From: VFKI01 sp033762075 | GTDB taxonomy: Bacteria > Pseudomonadota > Gammaproteobacteria > DSM-16500 | Length of the DNA: 64,000 nucleotides | Reading direction: 5' to 3' | NCBI GenBank assembly: GCA_033762075.1 | Contig: JANRLY010000017.1 | Coordinates: 1-64,000 of the forward strand | Part shown: piece after piece, positions 25,754 through 34,529 of the stretch | Numbering within the stretch: position 1 is the stretch's first letter | Layout of the letters: each line of letters begins with the position of its first letter | Notes under the pieces: model-generated | What the model was told of the DNA's origin: nothing | The model's input: the letters and a program-made list of their open reading frames with translations, nothing else | Database searches by the model: none | Translations under genes and position numbers: made by a program

Positions 25754-26725
25754 CTATAGAGAGCAACTGACCTCATCATTTTTATTTTCCGTCTTATTTT
25801 CTATTGCTTTTTGTTTATCGTGCCACATTTTTGATTGAAACAATAATGGCGAATGCATCCGCTGCGAAGTTAATTTTTCTAAATATTGAACGCGCTCATT
25901 AAAAGGCGGATGAATTGCAACATAGTCAGACGCTTTGCATAATCCATTAACTCCTTTCAATATTGTTCTGATTTTACCGACACTCGTATTGCCAAAATCG
26001 AAATCAACAGATAAGGTACTGTTTATCTTTTTTTGAATACGTGGGCATTTTTCGCTTGCAGGTAACTGCTCTAAATCTTTTATGATGATTTGTGCTAAAT
26101 CTTGAATTGAAATCTGCTTTTCGTATTTCCGAAAATAATCTGCGAGCGCTCTTGATGTCCCTAATTTTTTTGCGGAAGAAAGATCTGCATCCCTTTCGTG
26201 CCAGCGAAAAATAAACGCAGAAACAAATGGGATTGCCGTCCAAAGAGGTAAACGACACATTTTCCCATAATGCCAGAGTGTTGCAGCAGCAGTTGAAATC
26301 AATGCTGTCGAACGATAACTATGTCCGTGATGATGGTGAACCGCTTCGTGGCCTGCAACCGCGTACAAGGTTTCATCTGATGCTTTTTGTGCAAAAGTTC
26401 GCTCTAGTATGACAAGCGCTGAAGATTTTAATTGATCATCGAAAAATGAACAATTTGCGGCATCTGCGTATGTTTCACTTGTTAATTTCACGTAAACCGG
26501 CCCTTGAAATCCAACATCGCGATAGGCTTGAGTCACAACATTATTCACGTGTTGAAATTTTTGCGGACTGATAGGGGTTTCTTTTGAAGCGTGTGGTTCT
26601 TCATTTAATATCATGTGAGAGCCCACTTGACGCGCCAGGACAGAGAAAGTCATTCCCGCAGCGATTGTCTTTGCACAACGCAGAAACAGAGGATGTCGAA
26701 CAGCATTTGCAAAATTAAAAACCAT
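25754..26725 (-). CDS. M48-family zinc metalloprotease
   Basis: The 323-residue protein has the zinc motif HEAVH at residues 126-130 within AVAGHEAVHHHHGHS, and a third ligand in FRWHERDADLSS near Glu177, the M48 pattern. The N-terminus has a hydrophobic stretch that may be a membrane anchor or signal, and a second hydrophobic region lies between the metal motifs (about 141-175), as in HtpX/Oma1-like enzymes. AAGGA precedes the ATG. The C-terminus is Lys/Glu-rich and ends VSCSL. The role could be membrane protein quality control; a host-directed role is possible from context but not supported by sequence. Confidence 0.8.
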   Translation of the reverse strand: MVFNFANAVRHPLFLRCAKTIAAGMTFSVLARQVGSHMILNEEPHASKETPISPQKFQHVNNVVTQAYRDVGFQGPVYVKLTSETYADAANCSFFDDQLKSSALVILERTFAQKASDETLYAVAGHEAVHHHHGHSYRSTALISTAAATLWHYGKMCRLPLWTAIPFVSAFIFRWHERDADLSSAKKLGTSRALADYFRKYEKQISIQDLAQIIIKDLEQLPASEKCPRIQKKINSTLSVDFDFGNTSVGKIRTILKGVNGLCKASDYVAIHPPFNERVQYLEKLTSQRMHSPLLFQSKMWHDKQKAIENKTENKNDEVSCSL

Positions 26726-26752
26726 TTTGGATTCCTTATGTTTTTATAAACA

Positions 26753-28255
26753 CTATTGTAATAAGCAACTTGTGTGATCTTGTTGGTATTGACTGACAAC
26801 CTCTTCGAATCTTCTTCTGGCTTGATCTAATTTGATACTCGGATATTGCTTCAGTTTACCTGTATCAATAGAACAAGATTGAAAAATGATTTCTCGATCC
26901 GCAGCCTTCATTTGAATATCTTCTAAAATACTGAAAAGATATTCTCTTACTTCTCGCTGAGTATTTTTACCATATATAAATTCTTTATTACCATCTATAA
27001 ACTCAATATCAGTTGAAGGCAATGAGTATCCAAACCAAACCATTACGTTTGAATTTGTATGATAGATTTTGACAGACAAGTTAGCTTCAACTGTTTTTTT
27101 CGCCAAAAGTGACTGATCAACCAGAATGGAGTCAGTTTTTTCCTCCGAAGGAATTCTGCTTTTATTTTGCTTGTATCTTTGTAATTCTGCGATCGAAATA
27201 ATTTCAATGTCGTCCAAATAATAGTCACTCAAAAATTTTCCAAGACGATGGATATTTTCTTCTGAATCCGTTGCTAGCAAACGGATATCAATCCCAAGAC
27301 GCGGCGTAAGACTAAATCTAACTCTTGGTCTATATGCTAAAACTAAAGGAAAAGGATGTGTGATGTAAATTGAATCTGAGTCAACTTTATCATGCACACC
27401 GATATCTCCGACAACTTTTCTTAAATGCTGAACAGCTTGATGCACTCTATTAGCAATACTATGAATTTGTGCTTCGACAGGCGCAAAAAAATGATAGCCT
27501 ATATCTCCCACAGCAAATTTTTGTAATAAATGATGAATTTTATAATGATTTTCATTGCTCAACATACTACTGAAGGCTAAATAAGGATTATAGAGTCCCA
27601 GATTATATTGGTAGTTTGTCATTATTTGCGTAAAAATATGCGTCGCTGGAAGTGACACTGGCTTTGGTTTAAATAACGAATCGACTTTGCTCACTATTTC
27701 TTTTGGCAACATCAATAAATTTTCAATGACGGAAAGCGCAGCTGGTGTAGGATCTTTATAAATCGCTTCGATATTTATCTTTTCATTGATGATTTTGGCA
27801 ATCAGTTTCTCATAAGATAAATGTATATTAATCGCTTTAAAGATATGAGTTCGCTCGGGATGAGAAAGAGATTCGATAAGCGTCAAATTGGGATGAATAT
27901 ACTTCCCCATGAGCAAAGCTAAATAATAAATCTGAATCACTGCCTGCAACTTATCTGCCAATAGGCTTAAACAATTCTTATCTAATACACCCATTGGTTT
28001 TTTTTGAATTAAATGCGCATAAAAATAATAGTAATGATTTAAACTTTCGTAACATTCCATGAGTGAATAAAATGATAAATTGGATTGAATTTTATTTTCA
28101 AAAACATCTTTGTATTCCAAAATAAAAAATCCGGTCTTTTTTGCCAAATCAATAGGCGTCGAAAGCTCCCAATTATTTTCCGCAAGTAAAGGCAAAATGG
28201 CAGATGTTGTTTCATATACATGAGGATTAAAATAATCAGCACGGCTTGAGTGCAT
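26753..28255 (-). CDS. Unknown 500-residue protein ending in a CaaX box
   Basis: No family is recognised. The protein is soluble, with no signal peptide, and has an Ile/Leu/Tyr-rich helical N-terminal two-thirds. Its last residues are SCLLQ, so a cysteine sits fourth from the end in a CaaX arrangement (CLLQ). In eukaryotes a Gln at the last position favours farnesylation. Bacteria lack prenyltransferases of this kind, and Legionella effectors are known to use host prenylation, so translocation through Dot/Icm with host-membrane targeting is a reasonable guess. ATG 28255 was chosen; upstream GTG or TTG codons also exist and none has a good ribosome-binding site. It lies 27 bases before the M48 protease gene and may be co-transcribed with it. 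Confidence 0.65.
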   Translation of the reverse strand: MHSSRADYFNPHVYETTSAILPLLAENNWELSTPIDLAKKTGFFILEYKDVFENKIQSNLSFYSLMECYESLNHYYYFYAHLIQKKPMGVLDKNCLSLLADKLQAVIQIYYLALLMGKYIHPNLTLIESLSHPERTHIFKAINIHLSYEKLIAKIINEKINIEAIYKDPTPAALSVIENLLMLPKEIVSKVDSLFKPKPVSLPATHIFTQIMTNYQYNLGLYNPYLAFSSMLSNENHYKIHHLLQKFAVGDIGYHFFAPVEAQIHSIANRVHQAVQHLRKVVGDIGVHDKVDSDSIYITHPFPLVLAYRPRVRFSLTPRLGIDIRLLATDSEENIHRLGKFLSDYYLDDIEIISIAELQRYKQNKSRIPSEEKTDSILVDQSLLAKKTVEANLSVKIYHTNSNVMVWFGYSLPSTDIEFIDGNKEFIYGKNTQREVREYLFSILEDIQMKAADREIIFQSCSIDTGKLKQYPSIKLDQARRRFEEVVSQYQQDHTSCLLQ

Positions 28256-28311
28256 TGTCAACACCAATTGTGAAAAATAATTGATGCGCTGTATCCTACG
28301 GAGAGTTTTTT

Positions 28312-28428
28312 ATGAAAGCAAGGGCATCTCAGAAATTTTTTAGACAAAATCGTGAAGGATTGGCGACGGCCAAAAATCAAGCAACACTTGAGATATCAAA
28401 ATCAGGAAGCAACAAAACAGCCGGATGA
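28312..28428 (+). CDS. Possible small basic protein (38 residues)
   Basis: An ATG with a GGAG site 8 bases upstream opens a 38-residue frame rich in Lys, Arg, Ala, Ser and Asn (MKARASQKFFRQNREGLATA and onward). It lies alone in the gap between two leftward genes. There is no recognisable family. It could be a real small protein or chance; the good ribosome-binding site is the only support. Confidence 0.3.
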   Translation: MKARASQKFFRQNREGLATAKNQATLEISKSGSNKTAG

Positions 28429-28477
28429 ACTTTCAAAGCTTTTGCCAAAACAATTGCACGTCCACGTCACTTATATA

Positions 28478-29374
28478 TTATGAATATAAATCAATCGTCT
28501 GTTTTCCAAGCGCAACGCTATACGTCGTGATCAATTGCGGCACGGCAATACGAGAATCTCGATAGAGATCTTGGACCTCAGAGAGTGTATCATGAGATTG
28601 CAAAAGTGTTTCAGCAACGCCATCCAGCCAAAGCACTTGTTGTTCTGGCACAACCAAAGAATCCTGCGCATTCTCTAACATCACACCCCAACAATCCCAT
28701 TGCAACATTTCCATTTTATTAAGCGCAGCAATATCTTGTATTAATTTATTGCGAATAAACCATAATCCACTCATTCGGCCGGCCAAAAAACTTCCAATAC
28801 GTTGCGGTGGAATATCTCCTCGACGACAATGTCGCCATGCCTGAGCTGCAGACATAAATAAATTTCGTGGCACGTCTATCGTTGAAAAGTTTTTTAATTG
28901 ATGCCGTTGTATAAACTTTTCATCTGCACGAGCGTCTACCAAGCACCAGCGTTTTTCTTTTGCATGCCAATATTCTAAAAGCGTTTGATCGTGATGAAAG
29001 CCTGGAATATGAATCGTCGAAAAACCAAATCGTATGCGCGCTGGTATTTTATGATGACGCAAAATACTGCACACTAAAACAGAAAAATCACGGCAACATC
29101 CTGTTAACTTATCAATGTCACTCCGAGCAATAGATAACGGAAAGCTACTGAGCGAAACAATTTGAGTCAGCATTTTTTTAACACATCGCAAATCCATTTC
29201 AGCCAATCGCTCTGTTGCCAACGTTTCGCCATTTAAACGAGCATCGGCAAAATGTCGAATAAGACAGCGCACAATTTTTGTGAGCCGTTCAAGATCATTC
29301 GGTAAATGTTCGATTAAATGAGCCCACGGCCCAGGGCATGTCATTGAACTTTGAGTAGAATAATAATCTATCAT
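28478..29374 (-). CDS. Transglutaminase-like cysteine protein
   Basis: The 298-residue protein has the transglutaminase/protease core: Cys94 in GCCRDFSVLVCSILR, a His in IPGFHHDQTLLEYW (about 128), and Asp147 in RWCLVDARADE. This triad order (Cys-His-Asp) is that of the bacterial transglutaminase-like superfamily. The substrate is unknown. No signal peptide is seen. GAGGA precedes the ATG. It lies downstream of the small-molecule cluster, separated by a palindromic element, so it could be the last gene of that operon or a separate unit. It could also be an amide-processing enzyme for the cluster product. Confidence 0.75.
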   Translation of the reverse strand: MIDYYSTQSSMTCPGPWAHLIEHLPNDLERLTKIVRCLIRHFADARLNGETLATERLAEMDLRCVKKMLTQIVSLSSFPLSIARSDIDKLTGCCRDFSVLVCSILRHHKIPARIRFGFSTIHIPGFHHDQTLLEYWHAKEKRWCLVDARADEKFIQRHQLKNFSTIDVPRNLFMSAAQAWRHCRRGDIPPQRIGSFLAGRMSGLWFIRNKLIQDIAALNKMEMLQWDCWGVMLENAQDSLVVPEQQVLWLDGVAETLLQSHDTLSEVQDLYRDSRIAVPQLITTYSVALGKQTIDLYS

Positions 29375-29399
29375 AGGATCCTCACCAGATTTCTTCGTT

Positions 29400-29481
29400 G
29401 ATTCTGATTTCTAACTCTAGGCAATGGTTCGCTCGTCTCCAGCTTGCGGAGCAGAGTTGTCTTGAGCTACAAATCAGAATC
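29400..29481. repeat. Palindromic element between the cluster and the transglutaminase-like gene
   Basis: GATTCTGATTT (29400-29410) and AAATCAGAATC (29471-29481) are perfect inverted arms. Inside them AACTCT (29413-29418) and AGAGTT (29454-29459) pair as well. It may act as a terminator-like or processing structure or be another mobile palindrome. The gap has no coding signal. Confidence 0.6.
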
Positions 29482-29507
29482 GCTAAACATTGGACTTAGA
29501 ATTAAAG

Positions 29508-30431
29508 TTAATTCCTAATAAACACTGCGGCTGAAAATGTAGCACCCAACCCAACCGTTGCCATTATCCAATAATCACCCGGCTGAATAAGCTTTTCTGC
29601 TTCAATTGAAACAAAGTTAATGAAAATATCTGCGCCAAAACAATGTGAATACTGTTTCACATTGCTCAACCAAATTTTGTTAAGTGATATTTTTAATTCT
29701 TTAGCAACACGCTGCCAAGAAGGTAAATTAATATTGTGGGGTATAATAATGCGGATTTGATCGAGTGAAAGATGCGCTTTGCGAATGGCATCACAAATCG
29801 TTTGCGCAAGCAACACAGGATATGATTGTTCAAAATGTTTTGCATCCTCAGGCGTTAACCACAAACCTGCTGCATAACGGCCCATGGTTTGCGTTGAAAT
29901 AGCTAATAATTGATCTTTTGCTACTTGCTGACTCACCAAGATTGCGCTCGAAGCTTCACCTAGTAGTGAAGTATTTGGGATAACTTGTAAAACAGAAGTA
30001 ATCGCAAGATCACCACACAGTATAATGCCCCACTCATTTCGATCCAAAATATGATCTAATAAATCCAGTGAAACGAGCGGTGAAGCACAGTTATTGGTTG
30101 ATGTACCAAAGGCAATCACATTTTTTAACCCTGCTTGATCGCACAAGGTTTGTAAAATGGGTTCACCAAAAGGCACAACCACTTTGGCCGTGTGGCAATA
30201 AATACAATATCGAATTAAATTCGTATCGATAGCCGATTGCTCCAACAATGCCTTTAAAGATCGCATTAACATTTCTTTAAGCGGCATATTTGCGCGCGGA
30301 ATTTTTTCTATACCGTAAATTCTTTTATACACGCGCACCTCTGCAGGACTTAAACCATATAGATGCCCTGCTTCTTCAATGGTTAAAAAATCTTCTGGGA
30401 CAAAACAATTGACTTGATGAAGATATAGCAT
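29508..30431 (-). CDS. Beta-ketoacyl-ACP synthase III-like (thiolase fold) enzyme
   Basis: The 307-residue protein has a KAS III layout. The nucleophile is Cys115 in STNNCASPLVSLDLL, the catalytic His is 232 in IIIPHNINL, and the third catalytic site, where FabH has Asn in a YGNTSAAS-like segment, reads YSHCFGAD, so a His appears in place of Asn. Such replacements occur in KAS III relatives that act as acyltransferases rather than condensing enzymes. The first ~40 residues are slightly different from FabH. ATG 30431 overlaps the RND permease stop (TGATG) with AAGGAGG upstream, so it is translated with the pump. Likely role: final condensation or acyl transfer in the cluster's product. Confidence 0.7.
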   Translation of the reverse strand: MLYLHQVNCFVPEDFLTIEEAGHLYGLSPAEVRVYKRIYGIEKIPRANMPLKEMLMRSLKALLEQSAIDTNLIRYCIYCHTAKVVVPFGEPILQTLCDQAGLKNVIAFGTSTNNCASPLVSLDLLDHILDRNEWGIILCGDLAITSVLQVIPNTSLLGEASSAILVSQQVAKDQLLAISTQTMGRYAAGLWLTPEDAKHFEQSYPVLLAQTICDAIRKAHLSLDQIRIIIPHNINLPSWQRVAKELKISLNKIWLSNVKQYSHCFGADIFINFVSIEAEKLIQPGDYWIMATVGLGATFSAAVFIRN

Positions 30432-33400
30432 CAAACCTCCTTACACCTCTCAAGCACACAATAACAAGCCGGTAAAAAAATTAACGTAAAGAATGTGCCG
30501 CAAAAAATACCCGAGACAATAACAAGACCTATAGCGAAACGACTGCGTGCGCCCGGACCGATCGCAAAAACAAGCGGTATGGCAGAAAATAACATTGACA
30601 GAGAGGTCATCAAAATGGGTCGCAATCGCAACACGGCAGCTTGCTGAATTGCAACAAATGCTGATAGCGCCTGTGATTTGCGCAGTCGCCGCGCAAAATC
30701 AAGCATTAGAATGCCATGTTTACTAATTAAACCTGATAATGTTAATAATCCAACTTCTGTATAAATATTTAAGGTTGTTCGCGCGACATGGAGAATACAT
30801 AATGTTGAAACAATTGTTATTGGCAAACTCCCCAATAATATGGTTATCGGTGTGCGAAAGTTTTCAAATTGAACAACCAACACCAACCAAATCATCAACA
30901 AAGACAATATAAAAATAGACGCATTGTTATTTTTGTCTGACATATACTCACGTGATTCACCCGCGTAATCAGCAAATACACGCTTGCCTGCGACTCTTTC
31001 ACGATCTTTATTAAGCCAATTTAATGCTTCTCCCAAAAAATGCCCAGAGGACAAAACACCAGATAGCGTTACAGATCGCATGTTTTGAAATTGATTATAA
31101 TGATTTGGCACAACTAGACGTTCAAAATGTGCAATACTTGAGAGTGGCAATATATTCCCTGATCGATTACGAATGGGAATTTGTTCCATATCTATTTTTT
31201 CATCTTGTGTATGCAAAATAATAGGATAAGATTGCCCGTGATAGATAAACCATGAAAAATTTTCTTGGCCTAACAACCAAGCAATATTGCGCGCGACCTC
31301 TGGCAGATCAATGTTTAACCAAGCGGCGAGTGGTCTATCCAATATCGTTTTGATGTCTGTGTGATTGAACTGCGTATCAACATCAATCCAGCGAAATAAT
31401 CCAGAGTGCTTGGCATCCTTTTGAATCGTATGCGCGATTTGTATTAATGATTTTTCATCTAACGAACTTTTTAAAACAAACTCAATGGGAAAACCTCCAT
31501 CGCTCGGTAAAGCAGACGGTAAAATAACTGTCGATTGTAAATCAGAGATGTTATTCAACTGCTGTTGTAATTGTTTTTGCAATTCTTCGATTGACTTGTT
31601 GCGTTTCTGCCACGGTACAAACCCCACATAAGATAAAAATTCATGTGACTCTGGAATATTATTGACGCGAATATAACGATCAATCATTGGCATTAAATGA
31701 TATTGTAGATCTAATTTTTTTGTTGCATTTTCGAGAAGGTGTGTATTGCCGGAATAAGAAGCGTGCCCCATGACTTGCAAAAAACCCTGATCTTCTCTTG
31801 GTGCTAATTCTGTCGGTAATTGATGATAAGCCCAAACACTCATAGGTATAGCGACAATCAACATACAGAATAGATAATATCGATATCGCCAAACGTGACA
31901 TAATAGGTTTGCATAACATTGATGAAGCCAATGAAATAACGCATCAGAACATAAGGTGATCACACTCTCAGGTTGATTATGCTGACGACGGAGTAGTTGA
32001 CTCGACATCCAAGGAGAAAAAAACAAAGCGATCAAAGCAGACAACATGACAGAAATAGATAAGGTCAAGGCAAATTCTTTAAAATATTTTCCTGATAACC
32101 CACTAGACAAAATAATCGGCAAATATACCGCCGTCAGAATGAAACTCATACTAATCACTGGGCCAATAATTTCACAAACTCCCTTCAAAACAGCCTGATA
32201 TAAGGTAATACCTAATTGCATTTGACGATGTATATTTTCGATAACAATGATGGCATCATCAACCACCAAACCAATTGCAAGCACAACCGCAAGGAGTGTT
32301 AATAAATTAATTGAACAATGCATCAACCAAAGAAAAGCACACGTACCGGCTAAAGATAGTGGAATCACAGTTAATGGGACAAAAGCTAAACGCATACTCC
32401 CTAAACTCAACATTGTGACAATCGTGATAATAAGACAGGCGAATATAATAGATCCGCTAATTTCATGTAACGCAGAGTAAATATATTGGCTACTATCAAA
32501 TACAATGTGTGCGTGTAAATCTTTCGGAAACGTAGGTGCTAAGCGTTCAAGCATTGCTTGAACATGATGAGACACTGTTAATGGATTTGCGCCAGGCTTC
32601 AAATGGATAAAAATCATGGTCGTTGGTTTACTATTATAATAAGCAGTGACATCATCATCAGCAGATCCAAGCTGAACACGCGCAACATCACCAAGTGCTA
32701 CTGATTTATATTCATTAGATATCAATATCATTTTCTCAAAATCACTTGGCAAAGAAAGTGCGCTATTTAACTGAATTAAATTTTCTGTATTCATATTTCG
32801 CTTGATACCAAGCGAGGGTATAAAATGCTTTTGATGAATGATTGTCGCAACTTCATTAGCAGTGAGCTGATGCGCTTGTAATTGAATTGGATCTAACCAG
32901 ATGCGTAAAGCGTAAGACTCTCCTAAAACATCCGCAGCAGAGACACCTTGTATAAATTCTAAGGCTGGTTTGATATTTTTTCGCAAGAAATCTGCGGCTT
33001 CTAATCGAGATAACTTTTGACTTGTTAATGCGATAATCATGGCGGGACGATTATCAGCAGATAATTTTTGGATAATCGGCGCCCGTATTTCAGCAGGTAA
33101 GTTATTTATAATGCCAGAGATTCGGGCATTGATTACTGCTAATGCATAGCCCTCATTATAATCAGATTGAAAATATAATTTAATCTCACTCTCACCCGCA
33201 CGTGATTGAGATGTCATGTAATTGATATCTTCGATACCCGACAACGATTCCTGTAATTGTGTTGTAATAACATCAGAAACCATTTGCGCTGATGCACCAG
33301 GCCATTCAGTCGTTATTTGAATCACTGGGAAATCCATACGCGGCGATTGACGAACCTCTAAATGCAACCCTGCTAAAACACCTAATATTAAAATCAACAA

Positions 33401-33457
33401 ACACATAGCAATAGAAATTGCTGATTTTTGAATAAAGAATTCAATTATTTTTATCAT
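30431..33457 (-). CDS. RND-family efflux permease
   Basis: The 1008-residue protein has the AcrB/MexB topology: a first membrane helix, a large periplasmic loop (about 35-330), helices 2-6, a second loop, and helices 8-12. The proton-relay pair Asp-Asp is in IGLVVDDAIIVIENI near residue 400. It is the inner-membrane pump that works with the adaptor encoded upstream. No outer-membrane TolC-type channel is in the cluster, so it must use one encoded elsewhere. The start overlaps the adaptor stop. The substrate is probably the cluster product or a toxic intermediate. Confidence 0.92.
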   Translation of the reverse strand: MIKIIEFFIQKSAISIAMCLLILILGVLAGLHLEVRQSPRMDFPVIQITTEWPGASAQMVSDVITTQLQESLSGIEDINYMTSQSRAGESEIKLYFQSDYNEGYALAVINARISGIINNLPAEIRAPIIQKLSADNRPAMIIALTSQKLSRLEAADFLRKNIKPALEFIQGVSAADVLGESYALRIWLDPIQLQAHQLTANEVATIIHQKHFIPSLGIKRNMNTENLIQLNSALSLPSDFEKMILISNEYKSVALGDVARVQLGSADDDVTAYYNSKPTTMIFIHLKPGANPLTVSHHVQAMLERLAPTFPKDLHAHIVFDSSQYIYSALHEISGSIIFACLIITIVTMLSLGSMRLAFVPLTVIPLSLAGTCAFLWLMHCSINLLTLLAVVLAIGLVVDDAIIVIENIHRQMQLGITLYQAVLKGVCEIIGPVISMSFILTAVYLPIILSSGLSGKYFKEFALTLSISVMLSALIALFFSPWMSSQLLRRQHNQPESVITLCSDALFHWLHQCYANLLCHVWRYRYYLFCMLIVAIPMSVWAYHQLPTELAPREDQGFLQVMGHASYSGNTHLLENATKKLDLQYHLMPMIDRYIRVNNIPESHEFLSYVGFVPWQKRNKSIEELQKQLQQQLNNISDLQSTVILPSALPSDGGFPIEFVLKSSLDEKSLIQIAHTIQKDAKHSGLFRWIDVDTQFNHTDIKTILDRPLAAWLNIDLPEVARNIAWLLGQENFSWFIYHGQSYPIILHTQDEKIDMEQIPIRNRSGNILPLSSIAHFERLVVPNHYNQFQNMRSVTLSGVLSSGHFLGEALNWLNKDRERVAGKRVFADYAGESREYMSDKNNNASIFILSLLMIWLVLVVQFENFRTPITILLGSLPITIVSTLCILHVARTTLNIYTEVGLLTLSGLISKHGILMLDFARRLRKSQALSAFVAIQQAAVLRLRPILMTSLSMLFSAIPLVFAIGPGARSRFAIGLVIVSGIFCGTFFTLIFLPACYCVLERCKEV

Positions 33458-34529
33458 ATCTTTTTCCTTCTAATGCCACTTGAACGCTCACAGATTCGCC
33501 ATCAAACAATTGATCTGCATCAACTGAAACAATCGATTCACCTGCTTGAACGCCTTTTTGTATTTCTACTCCCTCTTCACGCTGCAATACTTCGACTGAG
33601 CGTAAGTGTGCCTTTCCATTACTCACTGAAAAAACAAACGTTCCATTTAAATTATCGTAGATTGCAGATTCAGGAAGGATAATTATTGAATGATGTATAG
33701 GCAGTTCAATGTAACCAGTCACAAATGCACCTGGAAGTAATGACAATCTTTGGTTACAAATTTCAGCTCTCACCTTTAAAGTATTTAATTTGGGATAAAT
33801 GGCATTCTCAACTGCGATAATTTTACCTACGATAGAGGTATGCGCAGAATCAGATGAAGAAAATAAAACGACCGACAATCCTGGCTTGATATGCTGCGAT
33901 TGCTCGCTCTGCACGGATAAGTCGGCCCATAAAATCTTGGCATCTGACAAATGCAAAAGTGTTTCTGAAGGTTGTACATATTGCCCAATCGATAAAGTAG
34001 TCAATCCCACCATGCCATCAAAGGGTGCGCGAATAAAATATTTAGCCTGTAATAGAGTTAATTGCTTCACTTTTGCTGAAGTTTGGTAAAGCTGTGATTT
34101 TAATTCTTCAAGCAAATCCTGTGAAATCATGTGCCGTTTTGATAATGATAAATAACGTTGATAATTTGATTCTTGATAATGCAATTTAGCTACCTGCTCT
34201 TCTAGTAAAGCAGAAATTTCACCGTGAGATAATTCGACTAATAAATCATGCGCATGCACAAATTGATTCTGCGAGAAATAAATATTAACTATTTTAGATG
34301 CAACCTCAGATCGAATATCCACATCCCGATAAGCCCGCACAACACCATAAATTTTTATTTTATTGTTGACGAGCTGACGACTAGCAATGATTGTTTTGAC
34401 AGACTTATATGTCATGGGTGTTTTAATAGATTTTTTTGCGTTTAAATGTTGATGATAATAGAACACCAACAAGCACAAAGTTGCTAACGTCAAAAAACCT
34501 ACCCACAAGAAAAATCGCCGCTTAGTCAT
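33441..34529 (-). CDS. RND efflux periplasmic adaptor (membrane fusion protein)
   Basis: The 362-residue protein starts with a membrane anchor (RFFLWVGFLTLATLCLLVFYY), followed by a barrel-sandwich hybrid (lipoyl) half near IYGVVRAYRDVDIRSEVASKIVNIYF, a helical hairpin, the second lipoyl half (YFIRAPFDGMVGLTTLSIGQYV), and a beta-barrel domain, the standard HlyD/AcrA order. ATG 34529 follows GGAG by 8 bases and overlaps the ligase stop by one base (TAATG); a longer form starting at 34550 is less likely. Confidence 0.9.
   Translation of the reverse strand: MTKRRFFLWVGFLTLATLCLLVFYYHQHLNAKKSIKTPMTYKSVKTIIASRQLVNNKIKIYGVVRAYRDVDIRSEVASKIVNIYFSQNQFVHAHDLLVELSHGEISALLEEQVAKLHYQESNYQRYLSLSKRHMISQDLLEELKSQLYQTSAKVKQLTLLQAKYFIRAPFDGMVGLTTLSIGQYVQPSETLLHLSDAKILWADLSVQSEQSQHIKPGLSVVLFSSSDSAHTSIVGKIIAVENAIYPKLNTLKVRAEICNQRLSLLPGAFVTGYIELPIHHSIIILPESAIYDNLNGTFVFSVSNGKAHLRSVEVLQREEGVEIQKGVQAGESIVSVDADQLFDGESVSVQVALEGKRYDKNN

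Noticed and set aside
26723..26725. CaaX box on the M48 protease (ends VSCSL)
   Set aside because: The Cys is third from the end, not fourth, so it does not fit CaaX.
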